Shown here in pieces: positions 27,165 to 35,403 of a stretch of DNA of 64,000 bases (position 1 is its first letter; each line of letters starts with the position of its first letter). The position numbers and the translations under genes are program-made. The stretch comes from Rhodococcus sp. OK519 (GTDB taxonomy: Bacteria > Actinomycetota > Actinomycetes > Mycobacteriales > Mycobacteriaceae). Location of the stretch: positions 239,663 through 303,662 of the forward strand of contig NZ_QAOW01000006.1 of NCBI RefSeq assembly GCF_003051005.1. Reading direction: 5' to 3'. Under the pieces are notes generated by a model, which worked only from the letters and a program-made list of their open reading frames with translations, was not told where the DNA came from and made no database searches.

Positions 27165-27194
27165 GGGCCCCGTGGACTCCGGTCCGCGGGGCCC
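27165..27194 (+). terminator. Terminator of the rpsF-ssb-rpsR-rplI operon
   Basis: GGGCCCCG (27165-27172) pairs with CGGGGCCC (27187-27194), and GGAC/GTCC closes a TCCG tetraloop inside, giving a 12-base-pair stem with one mismatch. It separates rplI from the dnaB spacer. Confidence 0.88.
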
Positions 27195-27214
27195 TTCGCG
27201 TTGCTGGGGACGAG

Positions 27215-27500
27215 TTGTGGATAGATTCGCCACCCGGTGCCATTTTTATGATCTGGGTCATACCGCTGTTGGGCCGGCGTTTACCTGACACGCCCGGCTT
27301 GTCAACTTGGCCGACACGCCGAACGAGTTTCCATCCACAGGCTTGTGAAAAGAAATACGGCTATCTACCTGCGCATTGTTGAATGTGATGTTCATCGATC
27401 CACAGGTTGTCCCCAGTTTTCCCCAAGCGGTTAACACTCGAGGGTTCGGTGTCCCCAATCCATCCACAACTTTGTGCACAGGACGGGTTGATGTGGACTC
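27215..27500. promoter_or_regulatory. Cluster of DnaA-box-like 9-mers upstream of dnaB
   Basis: In this comparatively A+T-rich spacer, several 9-mers resemble TTATCCACA or its actinobacterial form TTGTCCACA. By eye: 27216-27224 (reverse, 8/9), 27331-27339 (7/9), 27396-27404 (7/9), 27407-27415 (8/9), 27460-27468 (7/9), 27472-27480 (8/9) and 27492-27500 (reverse, 7/9). The region 27148-27655 has no convincing gene. It may let DnaA control dnaB or serve as a DnaA-titration site. Binding is not shown. Confidence 0.5.
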
Positions 27501-27655
27501 CTCGAGGCCCCTAACCTCGCTGCGAGCGTGTCTCTCGAGTCGCCCGCGGGGCGGCGCAAGTTTGTCGGCAGACGCGAGTACAAAGAGAGTGCAGGACGGC
27601 GTCCGGATACCGATTCGTATGGCGTCGCAGGCTCGTGCGGGGAAGGACAGTCGCG

Positions 27656-29044
27656 TTGGCGGTTGTAGATGATCGAGGTCACTCCGAGTACCCGGGACCC
27701 CCGGAGGAGCCCAGCGAGGAGTTCGGCCGGCAGCCTCCGCACGACATGGTCGCGGAGCAGTCGGTGCTCGGCGGCATGCTGTTGAGCAAGGACGCGATCG
27801 CCGACGTCCTCGAGGTTCTGCGGCCCGGCGACTTCTACCGTCCCGCGCACCAGTCCGTGTACGACGCGATCCTCGACCTCTACAGCCGTGGTGAGCCCGC
27901 CGACCCGGTCACGGTGTCCGCGGAACTCGACCGTCGCGGGGAACTGCGCCGCATCGGCGGCGCCTCCTATCTCGTCACCCTCACACAGACCGTGCCCACC
28001 GCTGCGAACGCCGCGTACTACGCGGAGATCGTCGCGGAGAAGTCGGTCCTACGTCGCCTCGTCGACGCCGGCACCCGCATCGTTCAGTACGGCTACTCCG
28101 GTGGCGACGGTCAGGACGTCGCCGAGGTCGTCGACCGCGCGCAGGCCGAGATCTTCGAGGTCACCGAGCGTCGCACCACCGAAGACTTCATGCCGCTCGA
28201 GGAGCTGCTGCAGCCCACGATGGACGAGATCGACTCCATCGCCAGCCGCGGCGGCATCTCCCTCGGTGTGCCGACAGGGTTCAGTGAGCTCGACGAGATC
28301 ACCAACGGCCTGCACGCCGGTCAGATGATCATCGTCGCGGCACGTCCGGGCGTCGGAAAATCGACTATCGGAATGGATTTCATGCGTTCGTGCTCCGTCA
28401 AGCACGGCATGGCCAGCGTTCTCTTCTCGCTGGAAATGAGCAAGACCGAGATCGTGATGCGCCTGCTGTCGGCGGAGGCGAAGATCAAGCTCTCGGACAT
28501 GCGCTCGGGCAAGATGACCGACGACGACTGGACGCGCCTGGCACGGCGGATGAGCGAGATCAGCGAGGCCCCGCTGTTCATCGACGACTCCCCCAACCTG
28601 ACGATGATGGAGATCCGCGCGAAGGCCCGCCGGCTCAAGCAGAAGCACAACATTCGGCTGATCGTGATCGACTACCTACAGCTGATGTCGTCGGGCAAGA
28701 AGGTCGAGTCGCGTCAGCAGGAAGTCTCGGAGTTCTCCCGAAGCCTCAAACTGCTCGCGAAGGAACTCGAGGTTCCCGTGATCGCGATCTGTCAGCTCAA
28801 CCGTGGTCCCGAGCAGCGAACGGACAAGCGGCCCCAGGTTTCCGACCTCCGCGAATCCGGCTCGCTCGAGCAGGACGCCGACATGGTCATGCTGCTGCAC
28901 CGCCCCGACGCCATCGAGCGGGACGACCCGCGCGGCGGCGAGGCCGACATCATCCTCGGCAAGCACCGTGGCGGACCGACGGCCACCATCACTGTCGCCC
29001 ACCAGTTGCACTACTCGCGGTTCGTGGACATGGCGCGGGGGTAG
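27656..29044 (+). CDS. dnaB: Replicative DNA helicase DnaB
   Basis: 462 residues from the TTG at 27656, which gives the same LAVVDD start as mycobacterial DnaB and has GGAAGG nine bases upstream. The N-terminal domain (QSVLGGMLLSKDAIADVL, GDFYRPAHQ) binds primase and the loader. The RecA-like C-terminal domain has Walker A ARPGVGKST, FSLEMSK, Walker B LIVIDYLQLM and the arginine-finger region QLNRGPEQRTDKRP. No intein interrupts it, unlike in M. tuberculosis. The hexamer unwinds DNA at the fork. Confidence 0.97.
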   Translation: MAVVDDRGHSEYPGPPEEPSEEFGRQPPHDMVAEQSVLGGMLLSKDAIADVLEVLRPGDFYRPAHQSVYDAILDLYSRGEPADPVTVSAELDRRGELRRIGGASYLVTLTQTVPTAANAAYYAEIVAEKSVLRRLVDAGTRIVQYGYSGGDGQDVAEVVDRAQAEIFEVTERRTTEDFMPLEELLQPTMDEIDSIASRGGISLGVPTGFSELDEITNGLHAGQMIIVAARPGVGKSTIGMDFMRSCSVKHGMASVLFSLEMSKTEIVMRLLSAEAKIKLSDMRSGKMTDDDWTRLARRMSEISEAPLFIDDSPNLTMMEIRAKARRLKQKHNIRLIVIDYLQLMSSGKKVESRQQEVSEFSRSLKLLAKELEVPVIAICQLNRGPEQRTDKRPQVSDLRESGSLEQDADMVMLLHRPDAIERDDPRGGEADIILGKHRGGPTATITVAHQLHYSRFVDMARG

Positions 29045-29077
29045 CAAGCACAGGAAGCAGCGCCGATCGTTGCTTGC
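29044..29077 (+). terminator. Possible terminator after dnaB
   Basis: A 7-base stem GCAAGCA / TGCTTGC with a 20-base loop starts at the dnaB stop codon. The stem is short and the loop long, so the call is tentative. Confidence 0.3.
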
Positions 29078-29143
29078 CGCCATCGCATCATTCCGGCCGA
29101 TATCCGGTAGGCACTGCCCTCCACGTCCGCGAGGTGGCCGGCT

Positions 29144-29161
29144 TTCGGTTTGATAACCGAA
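29144..29161. promoter_or_regulatory. Inverted repeat in the dnaB-GAPDH spacer
   Basis: TTCGGTT-TGAT-AACCGAA is a perfect 7-base inverted repeat in a locally A+T-rich stretch. It could be an operator or small hairpin controlling whatever starts just after it (the short frame at 29169 or the GAPDH gene). Confidence 0.4.
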
Positions 29162-29168
29162 TCATGTT

Positions 29169-29396
29169 GTGCAGCTCACTGGTTCGGTGTTCGAGCTTTG
29201 CGCGTTGAGCGACGACCTCGGCGGCACGGCCGAGGCTCTCGTCACAGCGCAGACGGCGCGTCTCGCGGATATTGCGGCACCTTCCCCGGTGGCAGCGGCA
29301 GTAGCAACCGTTGTGTACCTGGTGCCTGTCGCCGCGATGAGCCGGTTCCATATGCTTGGTAATGCACACGCCGTTCCCCGCAACACCGGTGTATGA
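29169..29396 (+). CDS. Possible small protein of unknown function
   Basis: A 75-codon frame with a GTG start, right after the inverted repeat. It encodes a mostly hydrophobic middle (PVAAAVATVVYLVPVAAM) that could be one membrane helix. There is no clear ribosome-binding site and no recognised family. Listed because the 420-base spacer 29045-29464 has no better candidate; it may be a chance frame. Confidence 0.25.
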   Translation: MQLTGSVFELCALSDDLGGTAEALVTAQTARLADIAAPSPVAAAVATVVYLVPVAAMSRFHMLGNAHAVPRNTGV

Positions 29397-29464
29397 CGTG
29401 CGTCTCATCCCGACCGGCGTCCGACCACGAGCACGCCGATTAGCCAGAAAGCCAGAGGAACGCA

Positions 29465-30928
29465 GTGAGCACAGCGGAACTGACGCAGTGGAACTCCGAG
29501 GAGGCTCTCGCGGAAGCGATGATCCCGATTATCGGCGGCCTGCACCGCAGGCATTCGGTGACGATTCTGCTGCACAGCCGCTCGCTGGTGAACAAGTCGG
29601 TTATCAAGATCCTGCGGACCCATCGCTTCGCCCGACAGATCCGTGGCGACGAGCTCTCCGTCGAGGAGACCTTCCCCTTTCTCGAGGCGCTGACCGACCT
29701 CGATCTGCGGCCGTCGAAGATCGACCTCGGCCTGTTGGTGACCGCCTACCACGCCAACGGTGGCGGAGCGCCGATCCCCGAGTTCGTCGCGAACAGCCTC
29801 GCCGACCTGGTCGGGGGCGCCCAGACCAGCCCCGCGCAGCCCCAGGACGTCGTCCTCTACGGATTCGGGCGTATCGGTCGACTGGTGACGCGACTGCTCA
29901 TCGAGAAGGCCGGTTCGGGCAACGGCCTGAACCTGCGCGCCGTGGTCGTTCGGAAGGGCGGCGAGGACGACCTGGTCAAGCGTGCGTCGCTGCTGCGGCG
30001 CGACTCCGTTCACGGTCAGTTCGAAGGCACGATCAAGGTCGACGAGGAGAACAACACCCTCATCGCCAACGGCAACGTCATCAAGTTCATCTACAGCAAC
30101 GATCCGACGACCGTCGACTACACCGAGTACGGCATCGACAATGCGATCCTGATCGACAACACCGGCATCTGGCGTGACCGCGACGGACTGTCGCAGCACC
30201 TCCGTCCCGGTGTGGCGAAGGTGGTGTTGACGGCGCCCGGCAAGGGTGATGTCCCCAACATCGTGCACGGTGTCAATCACCGTGACATCGACCCGGCCGA
30301 ACGCATCGTGTCTTGCGCGTCCTGCACCACGAACGCCATTGTCCCGCCGCTGAAGACCATGGACGACGAGTTCGGCGTCGTGCGGGGCCACGTCGAGACC
30401 GTGCACTCGTTCACCAACGACCAGAACCTGCTGGACAACTTCCACAAGGCCGACCGGCGTGGCCGATCGGCGCCGTTCAACCTCGTCCTCACCGAGACGG
30501 GTGCGGCGTCTGCCATTGCGAAGGCACTTCCCGACCTGAAGGCCAAGATCACCGGCAACTCGATCCGCGTACCCACGCCGGACGTGTCCGTCGCGATCCT
30601 CAACCTTCAGCTCGGTCGCGAGGCCACCAAAGATGAAGTGTTGGAGCACCTTCGCCAGGAATCGCTCACCGGAACGCTGAGCAGGAACCTCGACTACACC
30701 GCGGCAACCGATGCCGTCTCGAGTGACTTCATCGGCTCGCGTGCGGCGTGCATCGTCGACGCGAACGCCGCGATCATCGACGGCGACACCGCCATCCTGT
30801 ACGTCTGGTACGACAACGAATTCGGCTACTCCTGCCAGGTGGTTCGCACCGTCCAGTACCTCTCGGGCGTGGAGTACCCCATCTACCCGGCGGTCGACGC
30901 GGTCGCCGCCGCTGGAGCGATCGCCTAG
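29465..30928 (+). CDS. Glyceraldehyde-3-phosphate dehydrogenase-like protein with N-terminal extension
   Basis: 487 residues against about 335 for the glycolytic enzyme. The first 125 or so residues (EALAEAMIPIIGGLHRRHSV ... FVANSLADLVGG) are an added helical domain. The GAPDH core then begins DVVLYGFGRIGRL (NAD fold) and holds SCASCTTN with catalytic C287 and WYDNEFGYSCQVVRT. All active-site elements are present. This long class occurs in various bacteria beside normal Gap, perhaps for gluconeogenic or redox use. GTG start with AGAGGA upstream. It stands alone after dnaB. Confidence 0.9.
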   Translation: MSTAELTQWNSEEALAEAMIPIIGGLHRRHSVTILLHSRSLVNKSVIKILRTHRFARQIRGDELSVEETFPFLEALTDLDLRPSKIDLGLLVTAYHANGGGAPIPEFVANSLADLVGGAQTSPAQPQDVVLYGFGRIGRLVTRLLIEKAGSGNGLNLRAVVVRKGGEDDLVKRASLLRRDSVHGQFEGTIKVDEENNTLIANGNVIKFIYSNDPTTVDYTEYGIDNAILIDNTGIWRDRDGLSQHLRPGVAKVVLTAPGKGDVPNIVHGVNHRDIDPAERIVSCASCTTNAIVPPLKTMDDEFGVVRGHVETVHSFTNDQNLLDNFHKADRRGRSAPFNLVLTETGAASAIAKALPDLKAKITGNSIRVPTPDVSVAILNLQLGREATKDEVLEHLRQESLTGTLSRNLDYTAATDAVSSDFIGSRAACIVDANAAIIDGDTAILYVWYDNEFGYSCQVVRTVQYLSGVEYPIYPAVDAVAAAGAIA

Positions 30929-30958
30929 CCTCAGGCGCCCTGACCGGACGTCCGTCGC

Positions 30959-31909
30959 TCACGTCCTGTGGCCGCTCACCTGATCGAGGTGGGCGGCCAC
31001 AGCCGTTCGCTCCGACAACCACGAGTTGATGCCGCCGACAGCCGTTTTCGCGATCGCCGTCGGATGCCCGGTGAACCCGTGGGGCGATTCGGGGTAGACC
31101 CGGAGCTCGACGTCGTTGCCCGCGGCGGACAGCCGGCCCGCCATCGCGAGGTTGTCTTCCAGCAGGACGTCGTCGCTGCCGACGACCAGCAGTGTCGGGG
31201 GCAGGCCGCGGAGATCGCCGTAGGCGGGTGAGATGTCCGGCGCCGTGCGGTCTTCCGCATGCCCGACGTACGCCTGGAGAAAGTATTCGTCGGCGATCCG
31301 CCGTCCGGCCGGAGTCTGCGCGCTCAGGTCGTACGTGCCGAATTGGAGTGCCGCGCCCACGAATCCGCCGACGGCGCCGCGATCACGCAGGCGGAGCAGG
31401 GTGGTCATGGCGAGCGTCGCGCCCGCCGATCGGCCCCCGATCGTCAGTCGAGACGTCCCGAAGCGGGCGGCGGCGTGTTCGACGAGCCACAGTGCCGCCG
31501 TCTCGCAGTCGTCGGGTGCGGCCGGCCACGGGTACTCGGGAGCCAGTCGGTAGTCGACGCTGACGACGGCGACGCCGAGCGTGTTCGCGAGTGCCCGATT
31601 ACGCACGTCGTCGTGCGCCGCGGAGTCCATGTAGAAGCCGCCACCGTGGATGCTCAGGTGAACGCCCCGCACGAAACCGTCTGCAGGAGTGCAGATTCGC
31701 ACCGGCACAGACCTTCCCGCGGCTTCGGCGATCTCGGAGGTCGCCGGTGGATCGGCGGGCACGGCAGTGGGTCGCGCGGCCCGCACCTCGATCAGCTCCG
31801 CGAGGCTGCTGGGGCCGCGCCCGGCCACCCTCGCCTCGTAGAAGCGTCGAGCCTCGCCGACGTCCTCCGCGGGCACGTCGACCATCAGATCGTCCAGCGT
31901 GAACCGCAC
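30959..31909 (-). CDS. Alpha/beta hydrolase, hormone-sensitive-lipase type esterase
   Basis: 316 residues. The oxyanion motif HGGGFYMDS, nucleophile elbow GGRSAGATLA (GRSAG where GDSAG is usual), LLVVGSDDVLLEDN (Asp) and YPESPHGF (His) make a complete catalytic triad. It likely hydrolyses short acyl esters. Convergent with the GAPDH gene, and 45 bases after the antiporter gene on the same strand, so possibly co-transcribed. A decayed relative of its N-terminal region lies at about 37195-37335. Confidence 0.9.
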   Translation of the reverse strand: MRFTLDDLMVDVPAEDVGEARRFYEARVAGRGPSSLAELIEVRAARPTAVPADPPATSEIAEAAGRSVPVRICTPADGFVRGVHLSIHGGGFYMDSAAHDDVRNRALANTLGVAVVSVDYRLAPEYPWPAAPDDCETAALWLVEHAAARFGTSRLTIGGRSAGATLAMTTLLRLRDRGAVGGFVGAALQFGTYDLSAQTPAGRRIADEYFLQAYVGHAEDRTAPDISPAYGDLRGLPPTLLVVGSDDVLLEDNLAMAGRLSAAGNDVELRVYPESPHGFTGHPTAIAKTAVGGINSWLSERTAVAAHLDQVSGHRT

Positions 31910-31954
31910 GCGTCCTCCTCGCAGTCGGGGATGTCGACACGACGCTATCCGGTT

Positions 31955-33553
31955 CTACTCCCGATTCAGGGTTGCCTCTTCGAGGTCGAGTTCGCGTAGC
32001 ACCTGTCGCAGCACTTCGTCGTCGATGCGTCCGCTGTCCCGTTCGGCGATGAAGACGTTCCGCTCGGTCTCGAGCATCTGCAGGCGCAACGCGCGAAAGG
32101 CGGCGGACGGGCTCTCGCCCAGCTCGGCCTCGCTGCGCCCCAATCGTTCCCAGGCCGCGTGGGCGCGGTGCTCGCTCCAGGTCCGAAGGATCTCGGCGGC
32201 CCGCTCCCGGACGTCGGCCGAGTCCCCGTCGGCGTTGGCGACCAGGCTCTCGAGCACCTCCGTGGCGGCCCGCGCCGCCTTGTCCTGCGCGGCCGCCACC
32301 GAGACCGCGTCCGTGCGCTGCTCCTGTTCGTTGTCGACGCCGAACCGGGTGATCACCCACGGCAGCGTCAGTCCATGCAGCAGCAGCGTGCCGACCACGA
32401 CAGCGAAGGTGATGAACAGGATCATGTCGCGCTCGGGGAAGGGCGCGCCCGAATTGACAGTCAACGGAATCGCGAAGGCGGCGGCCAGCGAAACCACACC
32501 GCGCATGCCGGACCACGCCACCACGAACACCCCGCGGGCCGGCGGTGCCGGTTCCCGCTCGCGAATGCGCGCAGAGAGCAGGCGCGGCAGGTAGGTCGCG
32601 GGGTAGACCCACAGCAAGCGGACCACGATAACGGCGACGAGCACTGCCAGGGAAGCGCCGACCACCTCGGCCACACTGCGCCCGTGGAGTCCCTGCACGA
32701 CGCTCGGCAGTTGCAGCCCGATCAGCAGGAAGACGAACGATTCGAGGACCACGTCGACGGCCTTCCACACCGCGGTGTCCTGCAGGCGGGTCGCGTAGCC
32801 GGCGCGGGTCGACCGTTGCCCGAGATAGAGGCCGGCGACGACCACCGCGATCACTCCGGAACTGTGCACCTGTTCGGCCGCCAGGTAGGCGACGAACGGG
32901 ACCAGCAGCCCGATCGCGCTCTCCATCACCGGATCCGAGAGCCGCGAACGGATCGCGTCGACGACGATGCCCACCCCGAGGCCGATCAGGGTGCCGACGA
33001 CCGCGGCGCCGAGGAACGTGTACACCCCCTCGAGCAGCGTCACGCCCGTCCCGACTGCGGCGGCGAGCGCGACGCGGTAGGCGGTGAGCGCGGTCGCGTC
33101 GTTGAGCAGGCTCTCGCCGCCGAGCAGCGTCATGATCCGTCGGGGCAGGCCGAGGCGTCGTCCGATCGCGCTGGCGGACACCGCATCCGGCGGCGCGACG
33201 ACCGCCCCCAACACCAGCGCGGCGGCCAGGGGAAACGAGGGAATGGTGAGGTATGCGACCACCCCGACGGCGGCGGTGGTGGCGAGCGGCAGCCCGACCG
33301 CGAGGAGCGCGATGGGACGCGCGTTGCGGCGCATCGCCAGCGACGAACTGTCGAGTGCGGCGGAGTAGAGCAGCGGCGGCAGCACCGCGAACAGCACGAG
33401 ATCGGGGTCGAGCGCGGTGTCGGGAAGCCCGGGGACCTGCGATCCGACCAGTCCGACGGGGACCAGCAGCAGCGGCGCCGACCAGTTGAAGCGCCGCGCG
33501 ACAGCGGCGGTGAGCAGCGCCGCCACCGCGACGGCGAGCAGAGCCACGTTCAC
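31955..33553 (-). CDS. Na+/H+ antiporter, CPA1 family
   Basis: 532 residues from a GTG at 33553. About 12 transmembrane helices span 1-410 with the ion-site motifs VLGAVVAPPDAVSASAI and GGESLLNDATAL, and SGMRGVVSLAAAFAIPL further on. A cytoplasmic tail of about 110 residues is rich in Glu/Arg/Ala and partly coiled. It exports Na+ (or K+) for H+ and sets internal pH. The first hydrophobic helix begins at the start codon, which supports it. Confidence 0.93.
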   Translation of the reverse strand: MNVALLAVAVAALLTAAVARRFNWSAPLLLVPVGLVGSQVPGLPDTALDPDLVLFAVLPPLLYSAALDSSSLAMRRNARPIALLAVGLPLATTAAVGVVAYLTIPSFPLAAALVLGAVVAPPDAVSASAIGRRLGLPRRIMTLLGGESLLNDATALTAYRVALAAAVGTGVTLLEGVYTFLGAAVVGTLIGLGVGIVVDAIRSRLSDPVMESAIGLLVPFVAYLAAEQVHSSGVIAVVVAGLYLGQRSTRAGYATRLQDTAVWKAVDVVLESFVFLLIGLQLPSVVQGLHGRSVAEVVGASLAVLVAVIVVRLLWVYPATYLPRLLSARIREREPAPPARGVFVVAWSGMRGVVSLAAAFAIPLTVNSGAPFPERDMILFITFAVVVGTLLLHGLTLPWVITRFGVDNEQEQRTDAVSVAAAQDKAARAATEVLESLVANADGDSADVRERAAEILRTWSEHRAHAAWERLGRSEAELGESPSAAFRALRLQMLETERNVFIAERDSGRIDDEVLRQVLRELDLEEATLNRE

Positions 33554-33618
33554 GGCGGTTCTCCGTCCGACGCTCGGTGTGTGGATATCGCTCCCTGAAG
33601 CATGCAGGATGGAGGGTG

Positions 33619-33948
33619 ATGAAGAGAGCACTCCAGCGTGCAGCCGACGCCATCCGAGCCGGATCCCCGGATCCGGCCACGGACGAGGCGTGCGCCGAGC
33701 TGGCGGAGGCCACCGGTCCGGACCCCGAGCCGCGCACCCCCGGCCGCTGCGAGGAATGCGAGGCGCTCGGTGAGCAGAACTGGGCACACCTGCGGATGTG
33801 CCTGACCTGTGGACACGTCGGATGCTGCGACTCGAGCCCGCACCGGCACGCGACCGCGCATTTCGAGCAGAACAGACATCCCGTGATGCGATCGCACGAG
33901 CCGGGCGAGACGTGGCGTTGGTGTTACCTGCACGCCGAGATGGGCTGA
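33619..33948 (+). CDS. UBP-type zinc-finger protein
   Basis: 109 residues from an ATG with GGAGGGTG just before it. After a helical N-terminus of about 40 residues comes a ZnF-UBP domain: CEECEALG, LRMCLTCGHVGCCDSS, HATAHFEQNRHPVMRSHEPGETW. In eukaryotes this fold binds the ubiquitin C-terminus. In bacteria the genes often sit beside thioredoxin-reductase-like flavoproteins, as here, where it converges with the kinase/flavoprotein pair 28 bases away. Its target is unknown. A second copy is at 50099-50446. Confidence 0.9.
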   Translation: MKRALQRAADAIRAGSPDPATDEACAELAEATGPDPEPRTPGRCEECEALGEQNWAHLRMCLTCGHVGCCDSSPHRHATAHFEQNRHPVMRSHEPGETWRWCYLHAEMG

Positions 33949-33975
33949 CCCCGAACACCCCGGCCGCCCGAGACC

Positions 33976-35403
33976 TCAGTCGCCGTCATCTCCCTGCGGG
34001 TTCAGTGGAAGCCGGACCACGAATTCGGTGCGCCCGGGCCGTGACTCCACGCGAATGTCGCCCCGGTGTTTGTCGACGATCCGCCACGAGATGTCGAGTC
34101 CGAGCCCGGTTCCCTCACCGACCGGTTTCGTGGTGAAGAAGGGTTCGAAGATGCGGTCGCGGATGTCATCGGGGACTCCCGGGCCGGTGTCGCCGATTGC
34201 CACGGCGACACAGTCACCGTCGCGGTAGGTACGGACGGTGAGAGTGCCGTGGCCGTCCATCGCGCTCACGGCGTTGTCGATGAGATTGGTCCACACCTGG
34301 TTGAGTTCGGCGGCGTATGCCGGCACGGGTGGCAGGGCGCGGTCGTAGTCTTTGACGACGTCGACGCCGCCGATCTTGCCGCTCAGCATTACCAGCGTGC
34401 TGTCGAGCAGCTCGTGGACGTCCGAGACCTGGAACGGTGCGCGGTCCATCTGCGAGTACTGCTTGGCAGCGCCGACCAGCGAACTGACGCGGGTGGTGGA
34501 GTCCGCGATTTCGTTCATGAGTAACTCGGTCTCGATCGTGTAGTTGAGCCAGGCGATTGCCCCGGCGAGGATCGGTGGCTCCACCGTGGCCGCGACCCGT
34601 TCGAGCCACGCGACGTCGAGCCCGGCCTGCACGAAAGTCGGGGCGATGTTCCAGCTTCCCGCGATGTCGTGGTCCTCGAGCCACTCGCCGAGCGTGTCCT
34701 CCCGGTCCGACGCCTCCAACGGGCTCAGTGTCGGAGCCTTCGCGACCAGCTCCACGGCCTCCTCCTGGATCCGGACCAGTGCCCGGAGGGCCGCGGGTTC
34801 GTAGGCGCCGGAGGCGATCATTCCCAGCTTGTGCCGCATGCCGGCGACCCGCTCCCGCAGCGCGGCCGTTGCCCGGACCGCGGCGGCCGCCGGGTTGTTC
34901 AGCTCGTGCGTCAGCCCGGCGGACAGCGAGCCGAGGGCGAGCAGTCGCTCACGTTGCGCGAGGATCTCGCGGGAGCTCTGGTTGCCGAAGAACAGCCCCT
35001 CGAGCAGGTGCAGCGCCATCGGAAACCACTCCGCCATGAAGCGGGCGAAGTCGTCGGCATCCAGGACGAAGAAGGTGGAGCGCTCGGGCACCGTCATCGA
35101 CGTGCCGTAGACCTGCGGTACCCGGTCGCCCATGTAGGCGGTCCACGCGCCCGAATATGCGCCGCGGTGCGACGTGCGGACCATCTCCACGTCCTGATCA
35201 CCCGACTGCTTCGTGAGCACCACCGACCCTTCGACGAGTACGTAGAAGCAGGTCGCGGGGGCGCCCTCGCGATAGACGGGGCCCGGCTCGATCACCTCCA
35301 TGCGTCCGGCGCGGCACAGCTGCCCGAGCTGGTCGTCGTCGAGCTGCTCGAAGAGGAAGAGCGTCCGCAGTTCCTCCGGCGTGCACACCGGCCCCGCGGT
35401 CAC
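33976..35403 (-). CDS. Histidine kinase with N-terminal cyclic-nucleotide-binding domain
   Basis: 475 residues from a GTG overlapping the upstream stop (GTGA). Residues 12-130 are a cNMP-binding/CRP-like sensor (LFEQLDDDQLGQL, YREGAPATCFYVLVEGSVVL). No transmembrane segment is seen, so it is cytoplasmic. The kinase part has phospho-acceptor H166 in SAGLTHELNNPAAA, N-box NQVWTNLIDNAVSAM, and G-boxes GDTGPGVPDD and GEGTGLGLD. The DHp-to-ATPase insert is long (about 120 residues). Its partner is the receiver domain of the overlapping upstream gene, so signal and output are coupled in one operon. Confidence 0.92.
   Translation of the reverse strand: MTAGPVCTPEELRTLFLFEQLDDDQLGQLCRAGRMEVIEPGPVYREGAPATCFYVLVEGSVVLTKQSGDQDVEMVRTSHRGAYSGAWTAYMGDRVPQVYGTSMTVPERSTFFVLDADDFARFMAEWFPMALHLLEGLFFGNQSSREILAQRERLLALGSLSAGLTHELNNPAAAAVRATAALRERVAGMRHKLGMIASGAYEPAALRALVRIQEEAVELVAKAPTLSPLEASDREDTLGEWLEDHDIAGSWNIAPTFVQAGLDVAWLERVAATVEPPILAGAIAWLNYTIETELLMNEIADSTTRVSSLVGAAKQYSQMDRAPFQVSDVHELLDSTLVMLSGKIGGVDVVKDYDRALPPVPAYAAELNQVWTNLIDNAVSAMDGHGTLTVRTYRDGDCVAVAIGDTGPGVPDDIRDRIFEPFFTTKPVGEGTGLGLDISWRIVDKHRGDIRVESRPGRTEFVVRLPLNPQGDDGD

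Noticed and set aside
27148..27655. Chromosomal origin oriC
   Set aside because: Box-like 9-mers are present, but dnaA and dnaN are not here. In this group oriC lies between those genes. Treated as a DnaA-linked regulatory or titration site instead.
27656..29044. Intein in dnaB
   Set aside because: The region that carries the intein in M. tuberculosis (after DLRESG) continues directly into SLEQDADMVMLLHR here.
31599..33737. A 712-codon minus-strand frame over the antiporter gene
   Set aside because: The antiporter frame has regular transmembrane helices and family motifs. The other frame is Arg/Gly-rich noise.
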